A DNA stretch of 32,165 nt, from the NCBI GenBank assembly GCA_900318375.1, contig ONKG01000023.1, forward strand, positions 1 to 32,165. Direction: 5' to 3'. This DNA is from an uncultured Lachnospiraceae bacterium. Lineage in GTDB: Bacteria > Bacillota > Clostridia > Lachnospirales > Lachnospiraceae. Shown here piece by piece: positions 15,587-22,992 of this stretch. Under the pieces are notes generated by a model. The model searched no databases. It was not told the DNA's origin and was given only the letters and a program-made list of their open reading frames with translations. Both the position numbers and the translations under genes were made by a program. The first letter of the stretch is position 1, and each line of letters begins with the position of its first letter.

Positions 15587-16294
15587 CTATACATATACCT
15601 GAAGTGCTTCTTTTTGCTTACGCTTCAGGCATTCCGCTGTCAGATTGACCCAGCTTATGCAATGGTCCAGGATGATGGAATCCGAAGTGATCACAAACTC
15701 TTTGTCATACAACTCACGGTCAACTTCCCTGAGAATCTGAATATCAAGTGCATAGGGGTATTTCTCGCCGATTTCCGCTATGCAGGTCTTCAGGCGCCCT
15801 GAGTTGGATACAGGCTGGTCGAGCAGTATATTGACTCTGCTGACTCCCACCTCCTGCAACAGTTCAAACAGTATGCGGATGGCGTCCTCTGTCTCCGTAA
15901 TCAACCGGTAAGTACCGCGGAGCGCCGCCAGATCCCGGATTGTTCCATCCATGCAGGAAAATAGAATGGAATCGCTGAGCAGAACTTCCAGGGTGATGAT
16001 TGTATTGAAACCGTCGATCCAGACCTCCCTGCCGGACATCGTTTGTGCTGTCATTGCAACCTGCTTCTTTTGTCTGTTCTCGATCTGCGCCTGCGTGGCA
16101 ACGCAGCGCATAATGGCAAGACGCTGGCGCTCCGAGAGCAGATAGTGATTTCCGACAAAGGTCGTGGACTGTTTCAGATCATACCCTTCATTAATGAGGT
16201 AGCAGACATGGCGGGCGGCAGTCCGCATTATTTCCAGTGCCTGCGGTGAGAAGTTCTTCACATCCTCCGGCACAAAACCTCGCTTTGCATCCAT
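15587..16294 (-). CDS. DUF434/DUF5616-like protein, possible NYN/PIN-type nuclease
   Basis: Residues about 15-70 fit DUF434: FSPQALEIMRTAARHVCYLINEGY and a VGNHYLLSERQRLAIMR segment. Residues 90-210 form an alternating strand/helix domain with acidic clusters: VWIDGFN (D94, N97), D116, LLDQPVSNSGRL (D159) and ITSDSIILD (203-210). That layout resembles NYN/PIN-like RNases, but this is my structural inference, and the family has no settled function. ATG with AGGAG 8 bp upstream. It appears to be the first gene of the putative NAD module, with an AT-rich stretch upstream (16415-16495) that probably holds the promoter. Confidence 0.75.
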   Translation of the reverse strand: MDAKRGFVPEDVKNFSPQALEIMRTAARHVCYLINEGYDLKQSTTFVGNHYLLSERQRLAIMRCVATQAQIENRQKKQVAMTAQTMSGREVWIDGFNTIITLEVLLSDSILFSCMDGTIRDLAALRGTYRLITETEDAIRILFELLQEVGVSRVNILLDQPVSNSGRLKTCIAEIGEKYPYALDIQILREVDRELYDKEFVITSDSIILDHCISWVNLTAECLKRKQKEALQVYV

Positions 16295-16360
16295 GGTGGT
16301 ATCTCCTGAAGAGGGGCTGCGTCAAATGCAAGCTCACATCATTTGAGGGGAAAGCCTGCT

Positions 16361-16413
16361 GAAAAGGGACGGGCAGGCAGAGGACTCACTCTGTCTATAC
16401 CGTCCCCTTTTGG
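16361..16413. terminator. GGGACGG hairpin between methyltransferase and DUF434 genes
   Basis: AAAAGGGACGG (about 16362-16373) can pair with CCGTCCCCTTTT (about 16400-16411), leaving a loop of about 26 nt. On the minus strand the 3' arm ends in CCCTTTTC, giving a short U-run, so it could terminate the methyltransferase transcript. The GGGACGG core recurs at 23200 and 26724-26864, so it may also be a dispersed REP-like element. Confidence 0.45.
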
Positions 16414-16495
16414 TCCGTCAGCCTTTTCCAAAATGACAATTCTTATTATGATATTATGCCATATTTGTCCAGGAATTAACATAACAAGATTGTAC

Positions 16496-17092
16496 TTAAT
16501 CGTTTGCTCTGAGCAGTACATTCAGCCATTTTTCGTCTTCTCTCCCCGGCCTTGCATCGCCGGTGATTCCTGTGCGGATCACTTCCAGTCCGCCGACTTC
16601 ATCAAGAATGGCCTGTAGGCTTTCCTCTGTGCGGTCTGTGAAATATCTGCCGTTCCGCATTCCTTCGAATGTGCCGTACTTGAAGGAGATATATATAATA
16701 CCGCCGGTTTTCACAGCTTTTTTCATTCGTGCGATGATGTCAGGCAGCTCTTTAGATGGGACATGCAGAATCGATGCACAGGCGAAGATCCCGTCATAAC
16801 GGTCTGTCTCATCCAGTTCGGAGAACAGCATCTTTTTTACCGGGATTCCTGCATTCTGGGCAGCCGCTTTCACCATCTCTTCCGAGCCGTCACAGGCCTC
16901 GACCTGATATCCTTTTTGCAGAAAATACCGGCTGTCACGTCCCGAGCCGCAGCCGAAGTCCAGAATCAGAGAGTCGGGAGGAAGCTGAGAAAGGAAGCTG
17001 TCCTGGATATCTGAAAACTCAACATCCAAGGTGTCCGATGTGAATCGGTGGGCGTTGGTGTTGTAATATGAAAGTGTCTTTTTTGTATCCAT
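16496..17092 (-). CDS. Class I SAM-dependent methyltransferase
   Basis: A Rossmann-fold methyltransferase of 198 residues. Motif I is ILDFGCGSGRDS (43-54), the acidic residue after strand 2 lies in VEACDGSEEMV, and the strand-4 motif is YDGIFACASILHV. The layout resembles the TehB/Methyltransf_25 group that acts on small molecules. Substrate unknown. An AAGGAT lies just before the ATG. Upstream DNA (17093-17160) is AT-rich and has ACGATT and AATCGT in inverted orientation, a possible operator. It is not tightly linked to a neighbour: 200 bp separate it from DUF434. Confidence 0.88.
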   Translation of the reverse strand: MDTKKTLSYYNTNAHRFTSDTLDVEFSDIQDSFLSQLPPDSLILDFGCGSGRDSRYFLQKGYQVEACDGSEEMVKAAAQNAGIPVKKMLFSELDETDRYDGIFACASILHVPSKELPDIIARMKKAVKTGGIIYISFKYGTFEGMRNGRYFTDRTEESLQAILDEVGGLEVIRTGITGDARPGREDEKWLNVLLRAND

Positions 17093-17489
17093 ATCCTTAT
17101 AGATAAAAATTCTCTATTTACGATTTAACAATAATCAATCGTTAACAAGAATGACAAATCTGTAATTAAAAAGGGCCAGTCGGCTTTTTGGGGACATAAA
17201 TTTCATTCGTCATTTTCATCTGTCTTCTTGCAACAAGCCGCTTTCTAATGATTATAGCTCATCAATAATCTTTTGAACTGCATATGGTTTCGCGTACTTA
17301 ATAAAACCATCACTTACAAATAGTTTACCCTTCTCTTTCGGCTCAACACACATAGCTGGATAAATCACAAGCCAATTATTTTCTCCTTAAAGATTAGTCA
17401 AAATATATGCGTGTTATATGTACAAAGACTCCTTAACGTCAAATCATTTTTTTCCATCTGCCTTCATTCAACTCTGGATGGATACCGTC
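17093..17489. other. 397-bp gap without an intact gene
   Basis: The right part (17405-17489) shows nothing recognisable. The centre holds a 44-codon gene remnant (17252-17386). The left part (17093-17170) is AT-rich, with the inverted ACGATT/AATCGT pair, and probably contains the methyltransferase promoter. No RNA gene was recognised. Confidence 0.6.
17252..17386 (-). pseudogene. C-terminal remnant of an unidentified gene
   Basis: An open minus-strand frame of 44 codons after an in-frame TAA encodes a plausible protein end: ENNWLVIYPAMCVEPK, then GKLFVSDGFIKYAKPYA and VQKIIDEL before TAA. It has no usable start or ribosome site, and the composition is more AT-rich than its neighbours. It looks like the tail of a gene whose 5' part was lost. 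I do not recognise the family. Confidence 0.45.
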
Positions 17490-18335
17490 TCACAGCCCCA
17501 ACTTAGTCATAATCTGCTCCGGCGTGACCTTCTGGTGTGTCAGGTACATACGGACAATCTGCTCTGCCAGTTCCGGGTCGATCCTGCGTCTGGCGGCGAT
17601 CTCATCTACTGTTCTCTCGCGGTCCAGGTCTTCGCAGACCCTGCGGATTATGTCTGTGGTAACAGCTCTTTTATAGGCATGGCTTGATTGAAAGGGTCTC
17701 CCCTGATTGCTCTGTTCGGTGCTCTGTCCGGAGCTTTGTCCGGAGCCTGAGCTCACTCCCAGTGTTGTCCGCAGGACACTCTTCATATCCTGTCCGCCCC
17801 TTGCGCCACCTTTTCCGTTGGGTACTTCATGGGGAATGTCGATCCTTTCGACGAAGATTCCCTCTGCCATCTCCGGAGCCAGGATGTCTTCTTTTGCCCT
17901 TTCATCACCCTGGTCTTCTTTGTCTGTCAGGGTCAGGATGGCCATGGTGATCTCCTGGTTGAACCTGCGGGGACCGCAGCTGCCGGGGTTGAGGAAGACG
18001 GCGTCTCCGTCTCTGGCGCAGGAATAGCGGTGGCTGTGGCCGTAGATGACCAGGTCCGCCTTGTGGTCCTGCGGGATGTTGCGCTTGATATGGGTCATGC
18101 AGACAGTGCGCCCGAAGAGGTCGAAGGTGAGGACCTGGGGCAGGCAGGACGCCCAGTCCCCTCTGTCGTTATTGCCCCGCACGATGTAGAGGGGTTTCAG
18201 CTCTTCCAGGCGGTCCAGGATGTCGAGTGTGGAGATATCGCCTGCATGGACGATGACCTCGCAGGTCCTGATGATCTCGACCACCTCAGGGCGAAGGAGA
18301 TTATGCGTATCGGAAATCACAGCGATTCGGTGCAT
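17490..18335 (-). CDS. YfcE/MJ0936-type metallophosphoesterase with extra C-terminal domain
   Basis: Residues 1-150 form a calcineurin-like phosphoesterase with a dinuclear metal site: SDTHN (D9, H11), GD at 32-33 (D33), GNND (54-57), H82 and GHSH (99-102). Relatives are phosphodiesterases of about 160-180 residues. Here ~130 residues are added: a linker ending in four-residue SGQS/TEQS repeats (12-bp DNA repeat, 17709-17744), then a helical region (about 222-281, RRVCEDLDRERTVDEIAARR to TKLGL) that resembles a small winged-helix or HTH domain. GGGAGG precedes the ATG by about 8 bp. It is the last gene of the ABC transporter/DUF3990 operon, 19 bp after DUF3990. Confidence 0.88.
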   Translation of the reverse strand: MHRIAVISDTHNLLRPEVVEIIRTCEVIVHAGDISTLDILDRLEELKPLYIVRGNNDRGDWASCLPQVLTFDLFGRTVCMTHIKRNIPQDHKADLVIYGHSHRYSCARDGDAVFLNPGSCGPRRFNQEITMAILTLTDKEDQGDERAKEDILAPEMAEGIFVERIDIPHEVPNGKGGARGGQDMKSVLRTTLGVSSGSGQSSGQSTEQSNQGRPFQSSHAYKRAVTTDIIRRVCEDLDRERTVDEIAARRRIDPELAEQIVRMYLTHQKVTPEQIMTKLGL

Positions 18336-18354
18336 TTTTACTACCTCCCGGGTG

Positions 18355-18894
18355 TCAGCCTTTAGGATCGCTTAGTTTTTGCATGTAGATCGCGAACTGT
18401 TCCTGGTATTCTGATTCCTCTTTTCTGACAAGATCTCTGTAGTAGGAATCGTCAATAGCCTTCTGAGCCCCGGTCCATCTCAACTGCTGTAAAGCCTGCA
18501 TACTCTTTACTGCTGTCTGCGTAAATACAGGACCGATCTGCAGCAGAGCAAGGGCATCTTCCGCTTTCAAGAATCCGCTGCTGATGATCCCCAGGGTATC
18601 ATAGAGAGTGTCATTTGCGACAGGTCCGATCACAATATCCGCTGTCAGAGTATCTTCAGAACGCCGGTTTCTGGAAATATAGTCAAACCAGGCTCTTTCC
18701 CTGGAAAAACTTATGACATTTAAGCCGGTAAGATCCAGCTCATATTCATTCACCACATATCCTTTATATGCCCACCTGCAGGCGAATTCCCTGTCAGGTG
18801 TGAGATAGAATCCCTGACCGAAATCAGCGTTTTTTCTTCCCCGGTGTAGATCCGGCTTCCTGATTTCCTCTTTTCCAGCATGGTAAAGCTTCAT
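18355..18894 (-). CDS. DUF3990 protein, ADP-ribosyltransferase-like fold
   Basis: The start LYHAGKEEIRKPDLHRGRKNADFGQGFYLTPDREFACRWA is the DUF3990 signature: a Tyr-His pair, then an FGxGFYLT motif and a conserved A-x-x-W-A. The family is placed in the ADP-ribosyltransferase clan, so it may transfer ADP-ribose from NAD to a target, or be a catalytically changed relative. The EDTLTADIVIGPVANDT segment follows, typical of the family. Many DUF3990 genes sit beside DUF3791 genes; none is visible here. AAAGGGGG lies before the ATG, which is 12 bp after the ABC ATPase stop. Toxin, defence or regulatory roles are all possible. Confidence 0.85.
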   Translation of the reverse strand: MKLYHAGKEEIRKPDLHRGRKNADFGQGFYLTPDREFACRWAYKGYVVNEYELDLTGLNVISFSRERAWFDYISRNRRSEDTLTADIVIGPVANDTLYDTLGIISSGFLKAEDALALLQIGPVFTQTAVKSMQALQQLRWTGAQKAIDDSYYRDLVRKEESEYQEQFAIYMQKLSDPKG

Positions 18895-18906
18895 AGTGCC
18901 CCCTTT

Positions 18907-20157
18907 CTACAGGATCCTGAAAACAACCGTGTCCTCTCCCTCGTCGGGAAGGCGTCTCAGCACGTTTTCGAGAATGGCTGCAGATGCGGCCTCCATGGAG
19001 TCCGCTTTGGCCCTGGAGGATTCTGCGGCTTCCATGGCGTTCGCTTTGGCCTTGGAGGTTTCTGCGGCTTTGGAACTTTTTGCAGATTCCGCGTCCTGGG
19101 CAGCGGGGCTGCCCTTGCTGCTCCTGCGTTCTGCAGGGATATTTTTCAGGAGGTCCTCCAGGAGTTTTTTCCCTTCGGGGAAGTCGGAGCAGTCGATCAT
19201 GAGTTTCCGCTCTGTCCCTTCTTCACCGGCAAAGAGGGTGAGGTTGAAGGCGCCTTTTCCCGCGCTTTCAATGGCTGGGAGCAGGAAGGCCACAGCCAGC
19301 TCTTCGACGGCCAGCTGGCAGTTCATTGCCTGGCGCCTGCCGAGGAACTGGTCCTTGCAGAACTTTTCCAGGGAGCCCGTCATGCCGTGGAAGTCCCGGC
19401 TGGCTGGGGACAGGGTATAGGTCCAGCTGCGGATACGGAAGATAAAGTTCCGTGTGCCTTCCCGCAGGGGATTCTCGAAAATCTGCTCCGGACTGCCCTC
19501 TTCGTAAATCTCTCCGTCCTGCATGAAAAATACGCAGTCGGAGACGTGTCTTGCCAGGCGCATTTCGTGGGTAACCAGCAGCATGGTGAGTCCGGTGCCT
19601 GCCAGGTCGCGGATGACGGAGAGGACCTCGGATACCATGGTGGGGTCCAGGGCGCTGGTGGGCTCGTCAAAGAGCAGGATCTGAGGGTGCATGGCCAGAG
19701 CTCTGGCGATGGCGACGCGCTGTTTCTGGCCTCCTGACAGCTCATCCGGATACTGGCGGGCCTTGTCCGCAAGGCCGACTCTCTCCAGCTGTTTCATGGC
19801 CTCCTCATAGGCTTCCCGGGCAGATCTGCCCAGAAGGCTCTGCTGGGGGAGCATGATGTTTTCCACCGCCATTTTGTGGGGAAAGAGGTTGAAGGACTGA
19901 AAGACCATTCCCATGATCCGACGCAGTTTCGCCAGATCGGCGCCGGGGGCACAGACGTCTGTACCGTCCACGATGATCTGGCCGGAGGTCGGAGTCTCCA
20001 GGCGGTTGATGCAGCGGAGCAGGGTCGATTTGCCGGTACCGGATGGACCGATGATGCTGATCACTTCGCCTGCTTCGATGTCCGCGTTCACACTTTTGAG
20101 AGGAATGACATCCGGTGAATATTCTTTTCTGAGATTTCTAATCTGGATCAGGCTCAT
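18907..20157 (-). CDS. Amino-acid-type ABC ATPase with fused HATPase-like C-terminal domain
   Basis: Residues 1-243 are a polar-amino-acid ABC ATPase (GlnQ/HisP type): Walker A GPSGTGKST (37-45), Q-loop Q87, signature LSGGQ (140-144), Walker B LLFDEP (161-166) and H197. Typical members end near 245 residues; this one has 416. The extension (about 247-416) contains RQAMNCQLAVEELAVAFLLP, which resembles the N-box helix of RsbW/histidine-kinase-type ATPase domains with the key Asn missing. It then has two strands, a low-complexity Ala/Ser/Lys insert with 13-residue repeats (366-391), and a terminal ENVLRRLP...VVFRIL strand. Related ATPases with a similar tail exist in Lachnospiraceae from memory. 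The start overlaps the permease stop by 4 bp. Confidence 0.9.
   Translation of the reverse strand: MSLIQIRNLRKEYSPDVIPLKSVNADIEAGEVISIIGPSGTGKSTLLRCINRLETPTSGQIIVDGTDVCAPGADLAKLRRIMGMVFQSFNLFPHKMAVENIMLPQQSLLGRSAREAYEEAMKQLERVGLADKARQYPDELSGGQKQRVAIARALAMHPQILLFDEPTSALDPTMVSEVLSVIRDLAGTGLTMLLVTHEMRLARHVSDCVFFMQDGEIYEEGSPEQIFENPLREGTRNFIFRIRSWTYTLSPASRDFHGMTGSLEKFCKDQFLGRRQAMNCQLAVEELAVAFLLPAIESAGKGAFNLTLFAGEEGTERKLMIDCSDFPEGKKLLEDLLKNIPAERRSSKGSPAAQDAESAKSSKAAETSKAKANAMEAAESSRAKADSMEAASAAILENVLRRLPDEGEDTVVFRIL
18985..19062. repeat. 39-bp coding tandem repeat in the ABC ATPase
   Basis: Two adjacent 39-bp units encode ETSKAKANAMEAA (residues 366-378) and ESSRAKADSMEAA (379-391). Shorter Ala/Ser/Lys-rich fragments on each side suggest older units. 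The repeat forms an insert in the C-terminal domain and keeps the frame. Confidence 0.8.
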
Positions 20158-21737
20158 GCGTCCACCCCCTTGATCTTTCTTTCCTCACGTTTGTGTGCGT
20201 AGTATTTTTGCAAAAGATCCTGTCCTTTTTCCAGGCATCGGATCAGGACAAAATACAGAAGGGCGATCGCCATCAGGGGGAAGAATGCCTCCAGAGTCCT
20301 GCCGCGGATCAGATCGCCGACGCGGGTGAGTTCCAGGACCGAGATATAGCCCGCAACACTGGTTTCTTTTACGAGGGCGACAAACTGAGCCACGAGGAGG
20401 GGCTGGATGATGCGGCGGGTCTGCGGGATGATGATCTCACGGAAGGCGCGGGCTTCGGTGTAACCCAGGGCGAGGGCGGCTTCGCGCTGTCCGGGATCCA
20501 CGGATTCGAGGGTATTCCAGATCACACCGAAGGCGCGGGAGGCAAAGAGCAGGGTAAAGCCGACGATCGCCACGAAGATCGCGGGGAAGGTTGTTTTTCC
20601 GAAAACAATGTAGTACAGGACCATGAGGATGACGACAGCCGGGATCCCGGACATCAGGCTCCTGTAGACCGCGATCACCCGGTTAGCCACGGGGTTGTCG
20701 CTATAGCGCAGGAAAATAAGGGCGAATGCAAGGATAAGCCCGAACAGGCCGGAGAAGGCAGACATCACAATAGTGGTGAACAATCCGTCGATCACCATCT
20801 TGTAACGGTTTTCTTTGATAAAGGTCCGGTAAAAACTGCCCTTGAGGCTGCTCAGTATGCCGGCGTCTGCCTCCACCGCGGCGGCGGAGCGGACGATGAG
20901 GATATAGGCGGCGGGGTAATACTCGATAAAGTCCACCAGCTCTTTTCGCTCTTTGGATACCACAATGGACCCTGTTCCGATCTCCGCCTTACCGGATTCG
21001 ATCGTGGGCATGACGGAGGAAAACTCCATTCCGGTGATATCGACATGTACATCCAGTTCCTTTGCCATCAGCAGGATGACCTCGATATCAAATCCGAGGA
21101 TCTGGCCGTTTTGCCCGCGGTAGCTCATGGGCATCTGTGTGTCGCAGGCTGCGACACGGACCGTTCCGTTGCTCCCCGGCCAGTCCTGTTCGGGGAGTGT
21201 TTTTATGCTCTCGTCCGCGCCGGTCCATTTTTTAAACAGCTCCTGGAGGGTCTCCTTGGGAATCTTGTCGTAGGCCTCCTGCCATTTCGCGCGCTCTTTG
21301 CTGTTCTTTTTAAAGGCGAAGCCGTATGTAGTATCTCCGAGGGGCTGCGGGAAGATGGCGATCGAGTTGTCCAGGTTGACCGACAGAGAGCCCACTGCGT
21401 CATTCATGAAATAGGCGTCAATTTTCCCCGCCTTCAGCGCCGCCATCATGTCCGGCCCGGAGCTGAAATACAAAAACTCCTTCAGTCCCGGGATCTTGCT
21501 TCTGATCAGCTCCTCAAAAGGAGCGCCGGAGTTGAGTCCGATCGTCTTGCCGTTCAAATCTTCAAAATCTGTGTACTGGGGCTCCGCGGCCTCCGCGGTC
21601 ACGAACATGCCGGGCATACCATACTTGCTTTGCCTGCGCGGAGCCGGGGTGGACAATGCAGACACAGCAGACACTGTGATCAGCAGACACAGGGCTCCCA
21701 ACAGGGCAGACAGGGTCTTTTTGCTCAGTTTTTTCAT
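20154..21737 (-). CDS. Fused substrate-binding and permease protein of an amino-acid ABC transporter
   Basis: After a signal/anchor segment (residues 1-27) come two substrate-binding stretches. Residues 55-177 (LNGKTIGLNSG, MMAALKAGKIDAYF) look like the C-terminal lobe of an SBP_bac_3 domain. Residues 191-283 (VRVAACDTQMPMSY, GFDIEVILLMAKEL, SGKAEIGTGSIVVSKERKELVDF) look like the N-terminal lobe. The permease (about 317-517) has five or so membrane helices and the EAA loop EAALALGYTEARAFREIIIPQ (419-439). It should import a polar amino acid or similar solute with the downstream ATPase. I start at ATG 21737 (MKKLSKK) with AAGGG upstream; the longer frame upstream has no signal. Confidence 0.93.
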   Translation of the reverse strand: MKKLSKKTLSALLGALCLLITVSAVSALSTPAPRRQSKYGMPGMFVTAEAAEPQYTDFEDLNGKTIGLNSGAPFEELIRSKIPGLKEFLYFSSGPDMMAALKAGKIDAYFMNDAVGSLSVNLDNSIAIFPQPLGDTTYGFAFKKNSKERAKWQEAYDKIPKETLQELFKKWTGADESIKTLPEQDWPGSNGTVRVAACDTQMPMSYRGQNGQILGFDIEVILLMAKELDVHVDITGMEFSSVMPTIESGKAEIGTGSIVVSKERKELVDFIEYYPAAYILIVRSAAAVEADAGILSSLKGSFYRTFIKENRYKMVIDGLFTTIVMSAFSGLFGLILAFALIFLRYSDNPVANRVIAVYRSLMSGIPAVVILMVLYYIVFGKTTFPAIFVAIVGFTLLFASRAFGVIWNTLESVDPGQREAALALGYTEARAFREIIIPQTRRIIQPLLVAQFVALVKETSVAGYISVLELTRVGDLIRGRTLEAFFPLMAIALLYFVLIRCLEKGQDLLQKYYAHKREERKIKGVDA

Positions 21738-21874
21738 TTTCAATCCCTTTTTGAATCTCTTGTGCATTTGCTTACAGCAGCGGCCTGAGGTCACCCCTGC
21801 CGCAGAAAAGACAGGCGGCATAGCGAAAGGAATAGCGAAAATAAGGAGTCAGGGGGCGCCCATGCGGAAAAACT

Positions 21875-21964
21875 ATTCAGGCCGTTCAGGCTATTCAGAC
21901 AATTCAGGCTGTTCAGGCGATTCAGGCTGTTCAGGCTGTTCAGGTTATTCAGGCTGTTCAGGAG
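21875..21964. repeat. 9-bp tandem repeat, about ten units
   Basis: Ten consecutive 9-bp units of the form (A/G)TTCAGG(C)NN run without gaps and overlap the stop codon of the aldo-keto reductase gene (21958-21960). The remaining gap to the ABC transporter start shows nothing recognisable. Slipped-strand mispairing is the probable origin; length may vary between strains. Confidence 0.9.
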
Positions 21965-22992
21965 ACGGAAATCTCGCCTGCCAGGACTTTCTTGTAGTCC
22001 TCGTAGTTTTTGCGCAGAAGTTCAGGGATGTTCAATTCGTAGGGACAGGTCTTCATGCACTTGCCGCAGTCGATGCATTCCTCGATCTGCTTCATATTGG
22101 CCTGCCACTCTTGGGACAGCCAGTTTTTCGAGGGGGCGCGACGCAGGAGCAGGCTCATGCGATTGCAGTTGTTGATCTTTATGCCGACCGTGCAGGGCAT
22201 GCAGTAACCGCAGCCGCGGCAGAAATTGCCGCTCAGCTCCCGGTGCTCTTTTGCAATAAATTCTTTCATTTCGGGGGTGAGCCCGGGCGTATTGTCCATG
22301 TAGGAGAGCCACTCGTCCAGTTCTCTCTCCCGCTGGATGCCCCAGATGGGAATGATGTCGTACTGACTCACGAAAGCCATGGCGGCATCGGACCGGGTAA
22401 TCAGGCCGCCCGCGAGTGCCTTCATGCAGATAAAGCCCATGCCAGCTGCCAGACATTCCTGCATCATGGCGGTTTCCTTGTCCATGCTGAGGTAGCTATA
22501 GGGGTACTGCAGGGTCTCGTAGAGTCCGCTTCTGATGACTTCTTTGGCCACTTCCAGCTTGTGGGCAGTGGCGCCGATGTGGCGGATCCTGCCCCGGGCT
22601 TTGGCTTCCAGAAGACATTCATACATGCCGGTCCCGTCACCGGGCTTATAGCACTGCTGCACATTGTGGAGCTGATAGATGTCGATATAGTCGGTCTTGA
22701 GCAGCTTTAAGGAAGTCTCCAGATCCTTCCAGAATACTTCGGGGGTCTTTGCGTGGGTCTTGGAAGTGATGACGATCTCTTCGCGGTTGACAAAACCAGC
22801 GCCGAAGGCTTCGCCCAGCTTCTCCTCGCTGTCGGAATAGCCCCTTGCTGTGTCAAAAAAGCGCATTCCTCCGCTGTAGGCTTTTCGCAGGATCCTGACT
22901 GCTTCCTCCTTGGGAACGCGCTGGATGGGAAGGGCACCAAAGCCGTTCTGGGGAACAACGATGCCGGTTTTTCCTAATTTTATCTGTTTCAT
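21958..22992 (-). CDS. Aldo-keto reductase with C-terminal 4Fe-4S ferredoxin domain
   Basis: The N-terminal TIM barrel has the AKR catalytic set: D and Y in FFDTARGYSDSEE, K in VITSKTH, and H in DIYQLHNV. The C-terminal ~90 residues carry cysteine motifs CRGCGYCMPC and CIDCGKCMKTCPYEL, the pattern of the ferredoxin-fused AKR group common in anaerobes. It probably reduces a carbonyl substrate with electrons passed through iron-sulfur clusters; substrate unknown. I start at ATG 22992 (MKQIKLGKTG) because GGAGG lies 4 bp upstream; the longer frame adds 25 atypical residues. The resulting length is 344. It has no close partner gene. Confidence 0.93.
   Translation of the reverse strand: MKQIKLGKTGIVVPQNGFGALPIQRVPKEEAVRILRKAYSGGMRFFDTARGYSDSEEKLGEAFGAGFVNREEIVITSKTHAKTPEVFWKDLETSLKLLKTDYIDIYQLHNVQQCYKPGDGTGMYECLLEAKARGRIRHIGATAHKLEVAKEVIRSGLYETLQYPYSYLSMDKETAMMQECLAAGMGFICMKALAGGLITRSDAAMAFVSQYDIIPIWGIQRERELDEWLSYMDNTPGLTPEMKEFIAKEHRELSGNFCRGCGYCMPCTVGIKINNCNRMSLLLRRAPSKNWLSQEWQANMKQIEECIDCGKCMKTCPYELNIPELLRKNYEDYKKVLAGEISVS

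Noticed and set aside
20193-21788. Long plus-strand frame (531 codons) opposite the ABC permease gene
   Set aside because: It is antisense to a gene with clear substrate-binding and permease motifs; its own translation is His/Gly/Asp-rich with no domain, as expected from a GC-rich shadow.
21448-22710. Plus-strand frame (420 codons) opposite the aldo-keto reductase and ABC gene starts
   Set aside because: Antisense to motif-bearing genes, crosses the 9-bp repeat, and has no recognisable domain.
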